Positions 33,267-41,247 of a DNA stretch of 46,143 bases are shown piece after piece (position 1 is the stretch's first letter; the number at the start of each line of letters is the position of its first letter). Both the position numbers and the translations under genes were made by a program. Under the pieces are notes generated by a model. The model saw only the letters and a list, made by a program, of their open reading frames with translations. It searched no databases and was not told the DNA's origin. Where the stretch lies: NCBI GenBank assembly GCA_964346275.1, contig CAYFUR010000016.1, forward strand, positions 1 to 46,143, written 5' to 3'. The DNA is from CAYFUR01 sp964346275. Lineage in GTDB: Bacteria; Sumerlaeota; Sumerlaeia; SLMS01.

Positions 33267-35978
33267 ATGGCAAAGAGTAAGAAAACACTCGTCCTCATCG
33301 ACGGCCACTCAAACCTCCACAAGGCCTACCACGCCATTCGCGACTCCCTGACGAACCGCAAGGGCGAGCCCACCTCCGCCGTCTATGGATTCCTCAATAC
33401 CTTCTTTCGCCTCAACCGCCACTTCCAGTTCGAATATATCGCCGTCGTTTTTGACGCCCCCGGCAAAACCTTTCGCGACGACCTCTTCGATCAATACAAG
33501 GCCAATCGTCCTTCCGCTCCGGAAGACCTGAAAATGCAAGATCGCCGCGTCCGCGAGGCCCTCGAACTCCTCCAGGTCCCGGTACTCGAAATCCCCGGCT
33601 TCGAAGCCGATGACGTCATCGCATGCCTCGCCCACCAGGCCGTCGAATCCGGCGGCGAAGCCATCGTTTGTTCCTCCGATAAGGATCTGCTCCAGGCCGT
33701 TGGCCCTGGCATCCGCGTTTGGCGTGAACACCTTCAGAAATCCGAGGAACTCGACGAAGCCGGAGTGATGGAAAAACTTGGCGTGCGGCCCGAGCAGGTT
33801 CCCGCCTATCTCGGTCTTGTGGGCGACACCTCCGACAACATTCCCGGCGTGCCGGGCATCGGCAAGAAGAGCGCCGCGACGCTGCTCCAAAACTTCAATA
33901 CGCTCGACGATTTGCTCTCGGCCAGCGCGGACGACCTCAAGGCCACGGGCGTTCGCGGAGCCGCCAGTCTCGCGAAAAAACTCGCGGAAAATGCCGGCGC
34001 CGCCCGCCTCTCCCAGGACCTCGCCACCCTCCGGTCAGACTGTCTCGACAAGTTCAATTGGGATGAGTTCCTCTGGATCTTCAAGCCCAGCCAGGAGCTT
34101 CGGGAATTCTATCGCGAGATGAATTTCCAGTCCTTTCTCAACGAGCTTGGCGGCGAGACCGTCGAAGAACGCCCTGTCGATTATGGAGTCACCCGCACGC
34201 GAGCCGATCTGGAAAAGGCCGCCAAAGCGATCAAGAAAGCCGGCGCCGCCGCGATCGATACGGAAACCGACGACCTGAATCCGTTCGAGGCGAATCTCGT
34301 CGGCCTTTCTCTTTCCTGGGAAGAAAACCAGGCGGTCTATATCCCCGTCGGCCATCATGAGAAACAGTTTGATATCACGCTTGCCGACGTAAAGGAACTC
34401 CTGGGCCCCCTCCTTCGCGATCCGAAGATCAAGCTCGCGGCCCACCACTGGGGCTACGACTACAAGATTCTGAAACGCGCGGGGTTCGATCCCGGCATCG
34501 CCTCCGGCGACACCATGATCGCCGCGTACCTCCTCAATCCCGACAAGGGAAACGGCACGCTCCGCCTGAAAGACCTCGCCCTCTCGGTCCTCGGAATCCA
34601 AATGACCGAAATCCGCGAACTCATCGGCGACGGCGACGACATGGTCACAATGGCCTCCGTCACTGTCGACGACACGGCCCAATACGCCTGCCAGGACGCC
34701 GATGCCACGCTCCAGCTTCATCGCATCTTTGAAAAGGACATCGAGGATGCCGGACTGGCCGATCTCTATCGCGATGTCGAACTGCCCCTCATCAACGTGC
34801 TCGCCGATATGGAATTGGAAGGCATCCGGATCGATATCGATTACTTCCGCCAACTGTCGAAAGACGCGGATGAAAAACTCCTCAAAATCACCGGCGAGAT
34901 CTACGAGATCGCGGGCGAGGAATTGAACATCAACTCCTCCAAGCAGGTCGCCGCGCTTCTTTTCGAAAAGCTCCAGCTTCCCGCGGGCAAGAAGGGAAAA
35001 TCGGGGGTTTACAGCACCGACGTCACCGTCCTCGAGGGGCTCAAGAACGTCCATCCCCTCCCGGCGAAATTGCTGGAATACCGCCAGATCGAAAAACTGA
35101 AAAACACCTATATCGATCCCATCCCTTCCATGGTCAGCCCCAGGACGGGCCGCCTTCACTCCAGTTTCAACCAGACCATTGCCGCCACCGGCCGCCTCTC
35201 CAGTTCAAACCCCAACTTGCAGAACATCCCCGTCCGCACGGAAGCCGGCCGGCTCATCCGCAAAGGATTCATCCCTCGCGAGGAAAACTGGAAATTGCTT
35301 GCCGCCGATTATTCCCAGATCGAGCTGCGCATTCTGGCTCATCTCAGTGGCGACGAGGCGCTCACAGAAGCCTTTCGCAGCGGAGAGGACATTCATACCC
35401 TCACAGCGAGCAAAATCTTCGGCGTGGCCCTTGACCAGGTCGCACCGGAGCAGCGCTCCGGCGCCAAGGCCATTAACTTTGGCATCATTTATGGTATGAC
35501 AGAATATCGGCTGGCCCGTGATTTGGATATTCCCCGTGGCAAGGCCAGGCAGTTTATCGAGGACTATTTTCGCGTTTATTCCGGAGTCAGTGAATTCATC
35601 AAGGCAACAAAGGAAAAGGCCCGCGTCGACGGCTATGTCACCACCCTTCTCGGAAGGCGGCGGTTTGTTCCCGATCTGAACGCACGGAATTTCAACCAGC
35701 GAAGCCTCGCCGAACGCATCGCCGTCAACACCCCGATCCAGGGCACCAGCGCGGACATGATCAAGCTCGCCATGATTCGCGTCGCCCGCCGCATCGAGAA
35801 AGAGAAATTGCAATCGCGCATGCTGCTCCAGGTTCACGACGAATTGATCTTTGATGTCCCTGATGAAGAAGTGGAGAAACTCGGCCCCATCGTGAAACAA
35901 GAGATGGCCGAGGCACTCCCCCTTGACGTGCCCATTCAGATCGATATGGAAGTTGGAGAAAGCTGGGATCTGATTTGA
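33267..35978 (+). CDS. polA: DNA polymerase I
   Basis: The 903-residue protein has all three domains. The 5'-3' exonuclease (1-300) shows LVLIDGHSNLHKAYHAIRD, EIPGFEADDVIA and GDTSDNIPGVPGIGKKSA. The 3'-5' exonuclease keeps its catalytic D331-T-E333, so proofreading is probably active. The polymerase has motif A (D681-Y-S-Q-I-E-L-R), motif B (RSGAKAINFGIIYG near 730) and motif C (VHDE at 856-859). It fills Okazaki gaps and repairs DNA. Length is normal. ATG 33267 has no obvious ribosome binding site. It is followed after 49 bases by a large surface-protein gene and then by coaE and rho. Confidence 0.97.
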   Translation: MAKSKKTLVLIDGHSNLHKAYHAIRDSLTNRKGEPTSAVYGFLNTFFRLNRHFQFEYIAVVFDAPGKTFRDDLFDQYKANRPSAPEDLKMQDRRVREALELLQVPVLEIPGFEADDVIACLAHQAVESGGEAIVCSSDKDLLQAVGPGIRVWREHLQKSEELDEAGVMEKLGVRPEQVPAYLGLVGDTSDNIPGVPGIGKKSAATLLQNFNTLDDLLSASADDLKATGVRGAASLAKKLAENAGAARLSQDLATLRSDCLDKFNWDEFLWIFKPSQELREFYREMNFQSFLNELGGETVEERPVDYGVTRTRADLEKAAKAIKKAGAAAIDTETDDLNPFEANLVGLSLSWEENQAVYIPVGHHEKQFDITLADVKELLGPLLRDPKIKLAAHHWGYDYKILKRAGFDPGIASGDTMIAAYLLNPDKGNGTLRLKDLALSVLGIQMTEIRELIGDGDDMVTMASVTVDDTAQYACQDADATLQLHRIFEKDIEDAGLADLYRDVELPLINVLADMELEGIRIDIDYFRQLSKDADEKLLKITGEIYEIAGEELNINSSKQVAALLFEKLQLPAGKKGKSGVYSTDVTVLEGLKNVHPLPAKLLEYRQIEKLKNTYIDPIPSMVSPRTGRLHSSFNQTIAATGRLSSSNPNLQNIPVRTEAGRLIRKGFIPREENWKLLAADYSQIELRILAHLSGDEALTEAFRSGEDIHTLTASKIFGVALDQVAPEQRSGAKAINFGIIYGMTEYRLARDLDIPRGKARQFIEDYFRVYSGVSEFIKATKEKARVDGYVTTLLGRRRFVPDLNARNFNQRSLAERIAVNTPIQGTSADMIKLAMIRVARRIEKEKLQSRMLLQVHDELIFDVPDEEVEKLGPIVKQEMAEALPLDVPIQIDMEVGESWDLI

Positions 35979-36027
35979 AACAAATCTCCTCCCGCCAGTG
36001 TCATTCATAGAGGCAGGTAGCCTTTCC

Positions 36028-38748
36028 TTGGATCAGTCAAAACTGAAATATATCGCCATCGCGTTGATCGTTCTTTCCCTCGCGGGAGTCGTGGCGCTGG
36101 TCGTCACCCGGCGGGGAGACGAACCCCGCATCGTTCGTTACACCGAATCCGGTGAAACTGGGCGCGGTCGTGTAAGCGAGAGGCCTGGCGATGGCACCGC
36201 CATTTCCATCAGCCTGGGAGACGAATCCCTCTCTGGCGGCGAAGCCACCGCCGATGAAGAATCGGCTGATCCGGAAGGCTCCGAAGGCGCCGGCACGCGG
36301 GACGGCCAGCCCGGCGACACAGCCTCCGGCGCCGCTTCCGCGGATTCCGCAGCCGCTGGAAACGCGGCAAGCGGCTCCGCCACCGGCATTGCGGGGGCAC
36401 CGGGGAGCAGCGGAGCGGAAAGCGGGGGCCTCCCTGGAACCGATGGCCAGCCCGGCGCGGACGGCCAGGGCGCATCCAGCGCTATTGCCGAAGGCGGAGA
36501 GGTGGATGGTTCCGTCGATGGGGAAGCGGGGGACGCGGAAGAAGAAGAGGAAGCCGCCGAGGGGAAAGTCATCGTCGCGGGTAATGTCCTGCGCGGCGAG
36601 AATCCGCTGCCCGGCGCGGAACTCGTCCTGACTTCCAATACAGCCTCGACGAATCAACGGGCCCAGACCGACGAACAAGGGCGCTATCATTTCCCGCCCG
36701 TGGAAGAAGGCGACTATACGCTTTTTCTCGCCGAACCGAACAGCCCGGGCGGCCGCCGCCGGATGCAACTCGTCGCGGATCAGCATCGCACCAGCGAGGA
36801 CTTCGTGGTTCCCGACCTGCCACCGGTCAAGGGCGAGGTTTCCAGCGCCGCCTCCGGCGAAAGCATCAGCGGCGCCGAAGTCCAGGTCTGGCAGGGAAAC
36901 TCCCTGATCGGAAGCGTGTCTTCCCGCAGCGAAGGCCAGTTTGAACTCTTTCCTCTCGAAGCCGGAAACTATACCCTGAAGGGCTCCGCGAACGGATATC
37001 TTCCCGGCGAGAAATCTTTTGAAGTCTCCGCGAATACCCAGGCCCAGGATTACGTCTATCTCGAACTGCCCGAGTCAGCGGTCGTTTCGGGCCGGGTGAT
37101 CGGCCCCGGGGGAAATCCCGTGGGCAGCGCTCGCGTCAGCCTCTTTGGCAGCGCCGTCTATAACGACCCCTTCTCCCAGCTCGGCGTGGAAATGACCGAT
37201 GGCAGCGGCCGTTTCCGCTTCGCCCTTCCCGACAGCGGCTATACGGGCGAGTTTCGCGCCGGCGCATACAAGGAAGGCATGCTCCCAGGATACAGCCAGG
37301 TTTTCCTGAAGGACCAGCTCACCGACGAAGAGATTGTCGTGCAACTCCGCGAAGGTGGCGGCATCTCCGGCCGCGTGGTCGACGGCGAGGAAACACCCAT
37401 TCCCGGCGCTGAAGTGACTCTCGAGGAAGGCTTCCCGTCCACGGGCGCCATCCTCCAGCGGTTTAACATCCAGCCGCCCAAGGCCACCACCGGCGGCCAG
37501 GGCCTCTTTACCATCGAGGGGCTTGAGCCCGGACAAAACACCTTTGCCGTCGCCGCCGATGGATACGTTTCCGCCAACCCCAGCTTCAATATCAGCCAGG
37601 GATCCATCACCCAGGCGGGCGATGTCGTCCTGGAATCCGAAGAGGCGGGAGCCAGGGAAGGCCGCGTTTTCGGGTTGATCGTCGACGAACGCGGCGATCC
37701 CCTCGTGAATCACAATGTCTATATCAGGGGTAGCGGGGGAGAATATTCCACCAGAACCGATTCCCGCGGCGGGTTCCTGATGGATGATGTCGAGCAGGGC
37801 GAATACGTCCTCTATACAAACGGCTCTCTACTCCGGGGAGAAGATTTCATTGTCGTCGATCAAACCTATCCCTTTGCCCGGCCCGGCGATGAACGGATCT
37901 ACCTGATCTATGATCTGGCCCAATCCATTCGCTTCCGGCTCCTCAATTCCCGCGGCGAACCAGTGAACAATTTCCGCGCGGGCATTCGCGTGCGCGACCA
38001 GGGGGCTGTCGGATTCAATGGGGTCCGGGAAACTTTTGGTCTCGGCTATGACAAGCAGGTTCAGACCTCCAATGGCGAGGCCGTTCTGGGTAATTTGATC
38101 GCGGGAACGGCCACCCTTACGATCTCTCTGGAAGGCCAGGGGTCCGTGGAAGAGGCTGGCATCACCATTCCCGTCGGCCAGCAGGTCGACCTCGGCGATA
38201 TATACATCGAGGGCGGCGCCGCCCTCGAAGGCCAGGTCGTCAGCTCGGCCAATGGCCATGCCGTCTCGGGAGTCCTGGTGCGGGCCCTCGCGCCTCCCGG
38301 CGCACCGCACGACCACCCCCTCAACGTGCTGCGCTTTGAAACCACCACGGAAACGAGCGGAGAATTCTATCTCGGTGGTTTGCCCCAGGGCACCGTCGGC
38401 CTCGAATTGAGCAAGAACGGGTGGGCCACGGAACAGATTACCGGAATTCAGATCACCGGGGGCCAGGGCAACCAGGCGGGCCAGATCGAACTGGATCCGG
38501 CCGCCGCGCTGCGCGGCAGCGTCGTGAATTCCCAAGGCGCCGCCCTCTCCGATGTGCAGGTGAAAGTCAAAGACCAAGACGCCTTCACCGACCGCGAAGG
38601 ACGATTCTACATGGACTCCCTCCCGGCCGGCCCCGCCACCGCGGAGGCCCAGGATCGCAGCGGACAATACTCCAGCGCGACCATGGATGTGAATCTCCTC
38701 GCCGGAGAAGCCGCCACCGCCAATTTTGTTCTCGAACCGAAAAGCTAA
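36028..38748 (+). CDS. Large membrane-anchored protein with repeated carboxypeptidase-regulatory-like (beta-sandwich) domains
   Basis: I preferred TTG 36028 because GAGGCAGG lies 10 bases upstream; GTG 35998 is the alternative. The 906-residue protein starts with a signal anchor (KYIAIALIVLSLAGVVALVV). It continues with an acidic, Gly/Ala/Ser-rich stretch that includes short collagen-like G-x-y runs (GLPGTDGQPGADGQG, residues about 130-150). At least six domains follow of the CarboxypepD_reg/Cna-B kind, each with a V-x-G-x-V opening and a G-x-Y-x-F/L ending, for example SGRVIGPGGNPVGSARVSLF and EGQVVSSANGHAVSGVLVRA. Such proteins are extracytoplasmic and stalk-like, and a binding role is likely. 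No enzyme domain is seen. Confidence 0.8.
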   Translation: MDQSKLKYIAIALIVLSLAGVVALVVTRRGDEPRIVRYTESGETGRGRVSERPGDGTAISISLGDESLSGGEATADEESADPEGSEGAGTRDGQPGDTASGAASADSAAAGNAASGSATGIAGAPGSSGAESGGLPGTDGQPGADGQGASSAIAEGGEVDGSVDGEAGDAEEEEEAAEGKVIVAGNVLRGENPLPGAELVLTSNTASTNQRAQTDEQGRYHFPPVEEGDYTLFLAEPNSPGGRRRMQLVADQHRTSEDFVVPDLPPVKGEVSSAASGESISGAEVQVWQGNSLIGSVSSRSEGQFELFPLEAGNYTLKGSANGYLPGEKSFEVSANTQAQDYVYLELPESAVVSGRVIGPGGNPVGSARVSLFGSAVYNDPFSQLGVEMTDGSGRFRFALPDSGYTGEFRAGAYKEGMLPGYSQVFLKDQLTDEEIVVQLREGGGISGRVVDGEETPIPGAEVTLEEGFPSTGAILQRFNIQPPKATTGGQGLFTIEGLEPGQNTFAVAADGYVSANPSFNISQGSITQAGDVVLESEEAGAREGRVFGLIVDERGDPLVNHNVYIRGSGGEYSTRTDSRGGFLMDDVEQGEYVLYTNGSLLRGEDFIVVDQTYPFARPGDERIYLIYDLAQSIRFRLLNSRGEPVNNFRAGIRVRDQGAVGFNGVRETFGLGYDKQVQTSNGEAVLGNLIAGTATLTISLEGQGSVEEAGITIPVGQQVDLGDIYIEGGAALEGQVVSSANGHAVSGVLVRALAPPGAPHDHPLNVLRFETTTETSGEFYLGGLPQGTVGLELSKNGWATEQITGIQITGGQGNQAGQIELDPAAALRGSVVNSQGAALSDVQVKVKDQDAFTDREGRFYMDSLPAGPATAEAQDRSGQYSSATMDVNLLAGEAATANFVLEPKS

Positions 38749-38765
38749 CCCCATCGATTCCTGTC

Positions 38766-38783
38766 TTTCCCGCAGGCGGGAAA
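38766..38783 (+). terminator. Hairpin after the repeat-domain surface protein gene
   Basis: TTTCCCGC and GCGGGAAA form a perfect inverted repeat around AG (effective stem 7 bp, loop 4). It lies 18 bases after the upstream stop and 16 before the coaE start, with no T run. It may attenuate transcription between the two genes. Confidence 0.35.
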
Positions 38784-38798
38784 CGAAAGAACAAGTTC

Positions 38799-39461
38799 TT
38801 GTCCGAAGAAAAGACGAAAAAGAGTCTCATTCTTGGCTTGACGGGCTCGCTGGGAAGTGGAAAGAGTTTCGTATCTTCACTGCTCTCCCAGTGCCAGGCG
38901 AAGGTCGTATGCGCGGATGATCTTGCCCGCGAGGCAGTGAGTCCGAAAAATCAGATTCTGGGAGAAATTGCCGAAGAATTTGGGCCGGAAGTTTTGAATG
39001 CGGACGGCACCCTCAATCGCTCTTCTCTTGGATCGATTGTCTTTGCGGACCCCTCGAAAAGAAAACGCCTCGAAGAATTGATTCATCCTTACGTCCGCAA
39101 AAGGGCACGTAGCCTGTTCCAGGATTTTTCCGGCCATCCATTGATTGTCTATGACGTCCCGCTCCTCTTTGAAAGCCATGCAGATCAGGAATGCGACCGC
39201 ACCGCGGTCGTGGTCATCGAAGAAGACGTGCGCAGGCGCCGCTTAATTGAAGATCGAGGAATGACGGACAAGGAGATCCAGCGCCGCCTGGCGGCCCAAA
39301 TGCCCCAGCGCGAAAAAGCCGCCCGGGCAGACTTTGTCATCGATAATTCCCATTCCCGGGCCCACACGGCCCAACAGGTTACCCAGATTTTGCTTTCGCT
39401 TTTCCCCGGGGGGCTTCCGAAACCGCTCAAAGTTCTTCCTGCAGGACTTTTCCAGAACTGA
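38799..39461 (+). CDS. coaE: Dephospho-CoA kinase
   Basis: From TTG 38799 the protein has 220 residues, near the family norm of 200-210; the longer frame to 38421 is only a shadow of the upstream gene. It phosphorylates dephospho-CoA at the ribose 3'-OH, the last step of CoA synthesis. Motifs are the P-loop GLTGSLGSGKS, ADDLAREAV, a lid region with LEELIHPYVRK, IVYDVPLLFES, and the C-terminal RRLAAQMPQREKAARADFVIDN. No strong ribosome binding site is visible, so the exact start is uncertain. rho follows after a terminator-type hairpin. Confidence 0.92.
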   Translation: MSEEKTKKSLILGLTGSLGSGKSFVSSLLSQCQAKVVCADDLAREAVSPKNQILGEIAEEFGPEVLNADGTLNRSSLGSIVFADPSKRKRLEELIHPYVRKRARSLFQDFSGHPLIVYDVPLLFESHADQECDRTAVVVIEEDVRRRRLIEDRGMTDKEIQRRLAAQMPQREKAARADFVIDNSHSRAHTAQQVTQILLSLFPGGLPKPLKVLPAGLFQN

Positions 39462-39472
39462 GATTCAACGCC

Positions 39473-39491
39473 TCGGGGCTCTCAGCCCCGA
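39473..39491 (+). terminator. Hairpin terminator after coaE
   Basis: TCGGGGCT and AGCCCCGA form a perfect 8-bp stem around a CTC loop, 11 bases after the coaE stop. The following TCTTAG is only weakly T-rich. Confidence 0.55.
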
Positions 39492-39607
39492 TCTTAGAAA
39501 TGCCAGGCCGGTCTGGCTCGTCTCCATCCCGAGCGAGCCGCCCCTTTGGAATAAACGCTCGAAAACGAACGAAAAAGTAGACTTGAACTTCAGGAGAAGA
39601 GAGATTC

Positions 39608-41104
39608 ATGCGTCGAAGAAAAAACTCTTCAAACGCCAGCCAGCCATCTGAAAGCGGGCCGCCACCGCGCCGCCGCCGAAAAAAAACAAATGGGCCCAAC
39701 CAACCCCCTCCGCCCAACTCCGACCAGGGGATGTACGCTGGCATGGGTGACGAGGACGACACCGATGGCGGCACCAGCATCGCCGACAAGCGCGAAGAAA
39801 TGACCGAGGAACAGAAGAAAGCGGTCGCCAAGGCAGAGAAAAAACTCGCCTCCATGGACCTCGGCCAGCTCAAGCGCCTCTCCATGAGCGAACTCGCCAA
39901 AACAGCGATCGATCTCGGCGTTGACAACGCCGCCGGCATGCGCAAGCAGGACCTGATCTTCCAGCTCCTTCGCCACAGCCACAGCGCCGAAGAAGGCCTC
40001 CGCGCCAACGGCGTCCTCGAGATTCTCCCCGATGGCGGCTTCGGATTCCTGCGCTCGGCCAATTACAACTACCTCTGGGGCCCCGACGATATTTACGTCT
40101 CCCCCTCCCAGATCCGGCGCTTCGGCCTCCGCAAGGGCGACACCATCGTCGGCACCGTCCGCCCCCCCAAAGACGGAGAAAAATATTTCGCTCTCCTCAA
40201 GGTCGAAAAGATCAACGACGTCGATCCCCAGACGGCGAAAGAAAAGATCCTCTTCGACAACCTCACGCCCCTCTATCCCGAGGAGCGCCTCAAACTCGAA
40301 ACACAAAAGGCCAAGATGACCACCCGGGTGATGGACCTTCTCACCCCCCTCGGCAAGGGCCAGCGCGCCCTCATCGTCGCGCCCCCGCGCACCGGCAAAA
40401 CCGTCATGCTCCAGGACATCGCCAATGCCATCAGCACGAATCACGACGAAGTCTATCTCATCGTGCTCCTCATTGACGAACGCCCCGAAGAAGTCACCGA
40501 CATGGAACGCACCGTCGACGGCGAGGTCATCAGCTCCACCTTCGATGAACCCGCCGACCGCCACGTCCAAGTCGCCGAAATGGTCATCGAAAAGGCCAAG
40601 CGCCTCGTCGAGCACGGCCGCGACGTCGTCATCCTTCTCGACTCCATCACACGCCTTGCCCGCGCCTACAACACCGTCACGCCCCCTTCCGGCAAAGTCC
40701 TCTCCGGCGGTATAGACGCCAACGCCCTCCACAAGCCGAAACGCTTCTTCGGCGCGGCACGCAACATCGAGGAAGGCGGCTCCCTCACCATCATCGCCAC
40801 CGCCCTCATCGAAACCGGCTCCAAAATGGACGACGTCATTTTCGAGGAATTCAAAGGCACCGGCAACAGCGAGGTGAAACTCGACCGCAAACTCGCCGAC
40901 CGCCGCATTTTCCCCTCCATCGACATCATGACCTCGGGCACGCGCAAAGAGGAACTCCTCCTCACCGAAACCGAACTCCAGCGCGTCTGGCTTCTGCGCA
41001 AAATCCTCAACGAGCTAAACACCGTCGAAGCGATGGACTTCCTGCTCCAGCGCATGAGAAAATCCGACAATAACAAGGATTTCCTCGAGATGATGAATCA
41101 GTAA
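39608..41104 (+). CDS. rho: Transcription termination factor Rho
   Basis: The 498-residue hexameric RNA translocase has an extra, low-complexity N-terminal region of about 80 residues, first Arg/Pro/Asn-rich, then acidic. The Rho N helical domain follows (LKRLSMSELAKTAIDLG), then the RNA-binding cold-shock-like domain (GVLEILPDGGFGFLRS, DDIYVSPSQIRRFGLRKGD). The ATPase has a P-loop APPRTGKT near residue 259, LLIDERPEEVTDM, VVILLDSITRLARAYN (Walker B) and the secondary RNA-binding loop in PPSGKVLSGGIDANAL. AGGAGAAGAGAG precedes ATG 39608. Such N-terminal extensions are known in some Rho lineages and can change RNA binding. Confidence 0.97.
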   Translation: MRRRKNSSNASQPSESGPPPRRRRKKTNGPNQPPPPNSDQGMYAGMGDEDDTDGGTSIADKREEMTEEQKKAVAKAEKKLASMDLGQLKRLSMSELAKTAIDLGVDNAAGMRKQDLIFQLLRHSHSAEEGLRANGVLEILPDGGFGFLRSANYNYLWGPDDIYVSPSQIRRFGLRKGDTIVGTVRPPKDGEKYFALLKVEKINDVDPQTAKEKILFDNLTPLYPEERLKLETQKAKMTTRVMDLLTPLGKGQRALIVAPPRTGKTVMLQDIANAISTNHDEVYLIVLLIDERPEEVTDMERTVDGEVISSTFDEPADRHVQVAEMVIEKAKRLVEHGRDVVILLDSITRLARAYNTVTPPSGKVLSGGIDANALHKPKRFFGAARNIEEGGSLTIIATALIETGSKMDDVIFEEFKGTGNSEVKLDRKLADRRIFPSIDIMTSGTRKEELLLTETELQRVWLLRKILNELNTVEAMDFLLQRMRKSDNNKDFLEMMNQ

Positions 41105-41130
41105 GTTTCCTCCTCACCCGGGAAACACGC

Positions 41131-41166
41131 CCGCCGCCGGAATCACCCGGCGGCGGCATTTTCTTT
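41131..41166 (+). terminator. Rho-independent terminator after rho
   Basis: A perfect 10-bp stem (CCGCCGCCGG at 41131-41140 with CCGGCGGCGG at 41147-41156) and a 6-base loop are followed by CATTTTCTTT. It starts 26 bases after the rho stop. Confidence 0.88.
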
Positions 41167-41198
41167 ATCTCATCACAGAAACTGTCAAAAGATCATGC

Positions 41199-41226
41199 GG
41201 GCATCCTCGTCCTCGCCCTCCTGCTC
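41199..41226. repeat. Dispersed triplet-core intergenic repeat, copy D (core only)
   Basis: GGGCATCCTCGTCCTCGCCC, followed by TCCTGCTC, matches the core of copies A-C but lacks the arms. It lies between the converging rho and TPR-protein genes. Confidence 0.4.
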
Positions 41227-41247
41227 AACCACGAAAACATCCAGCAA

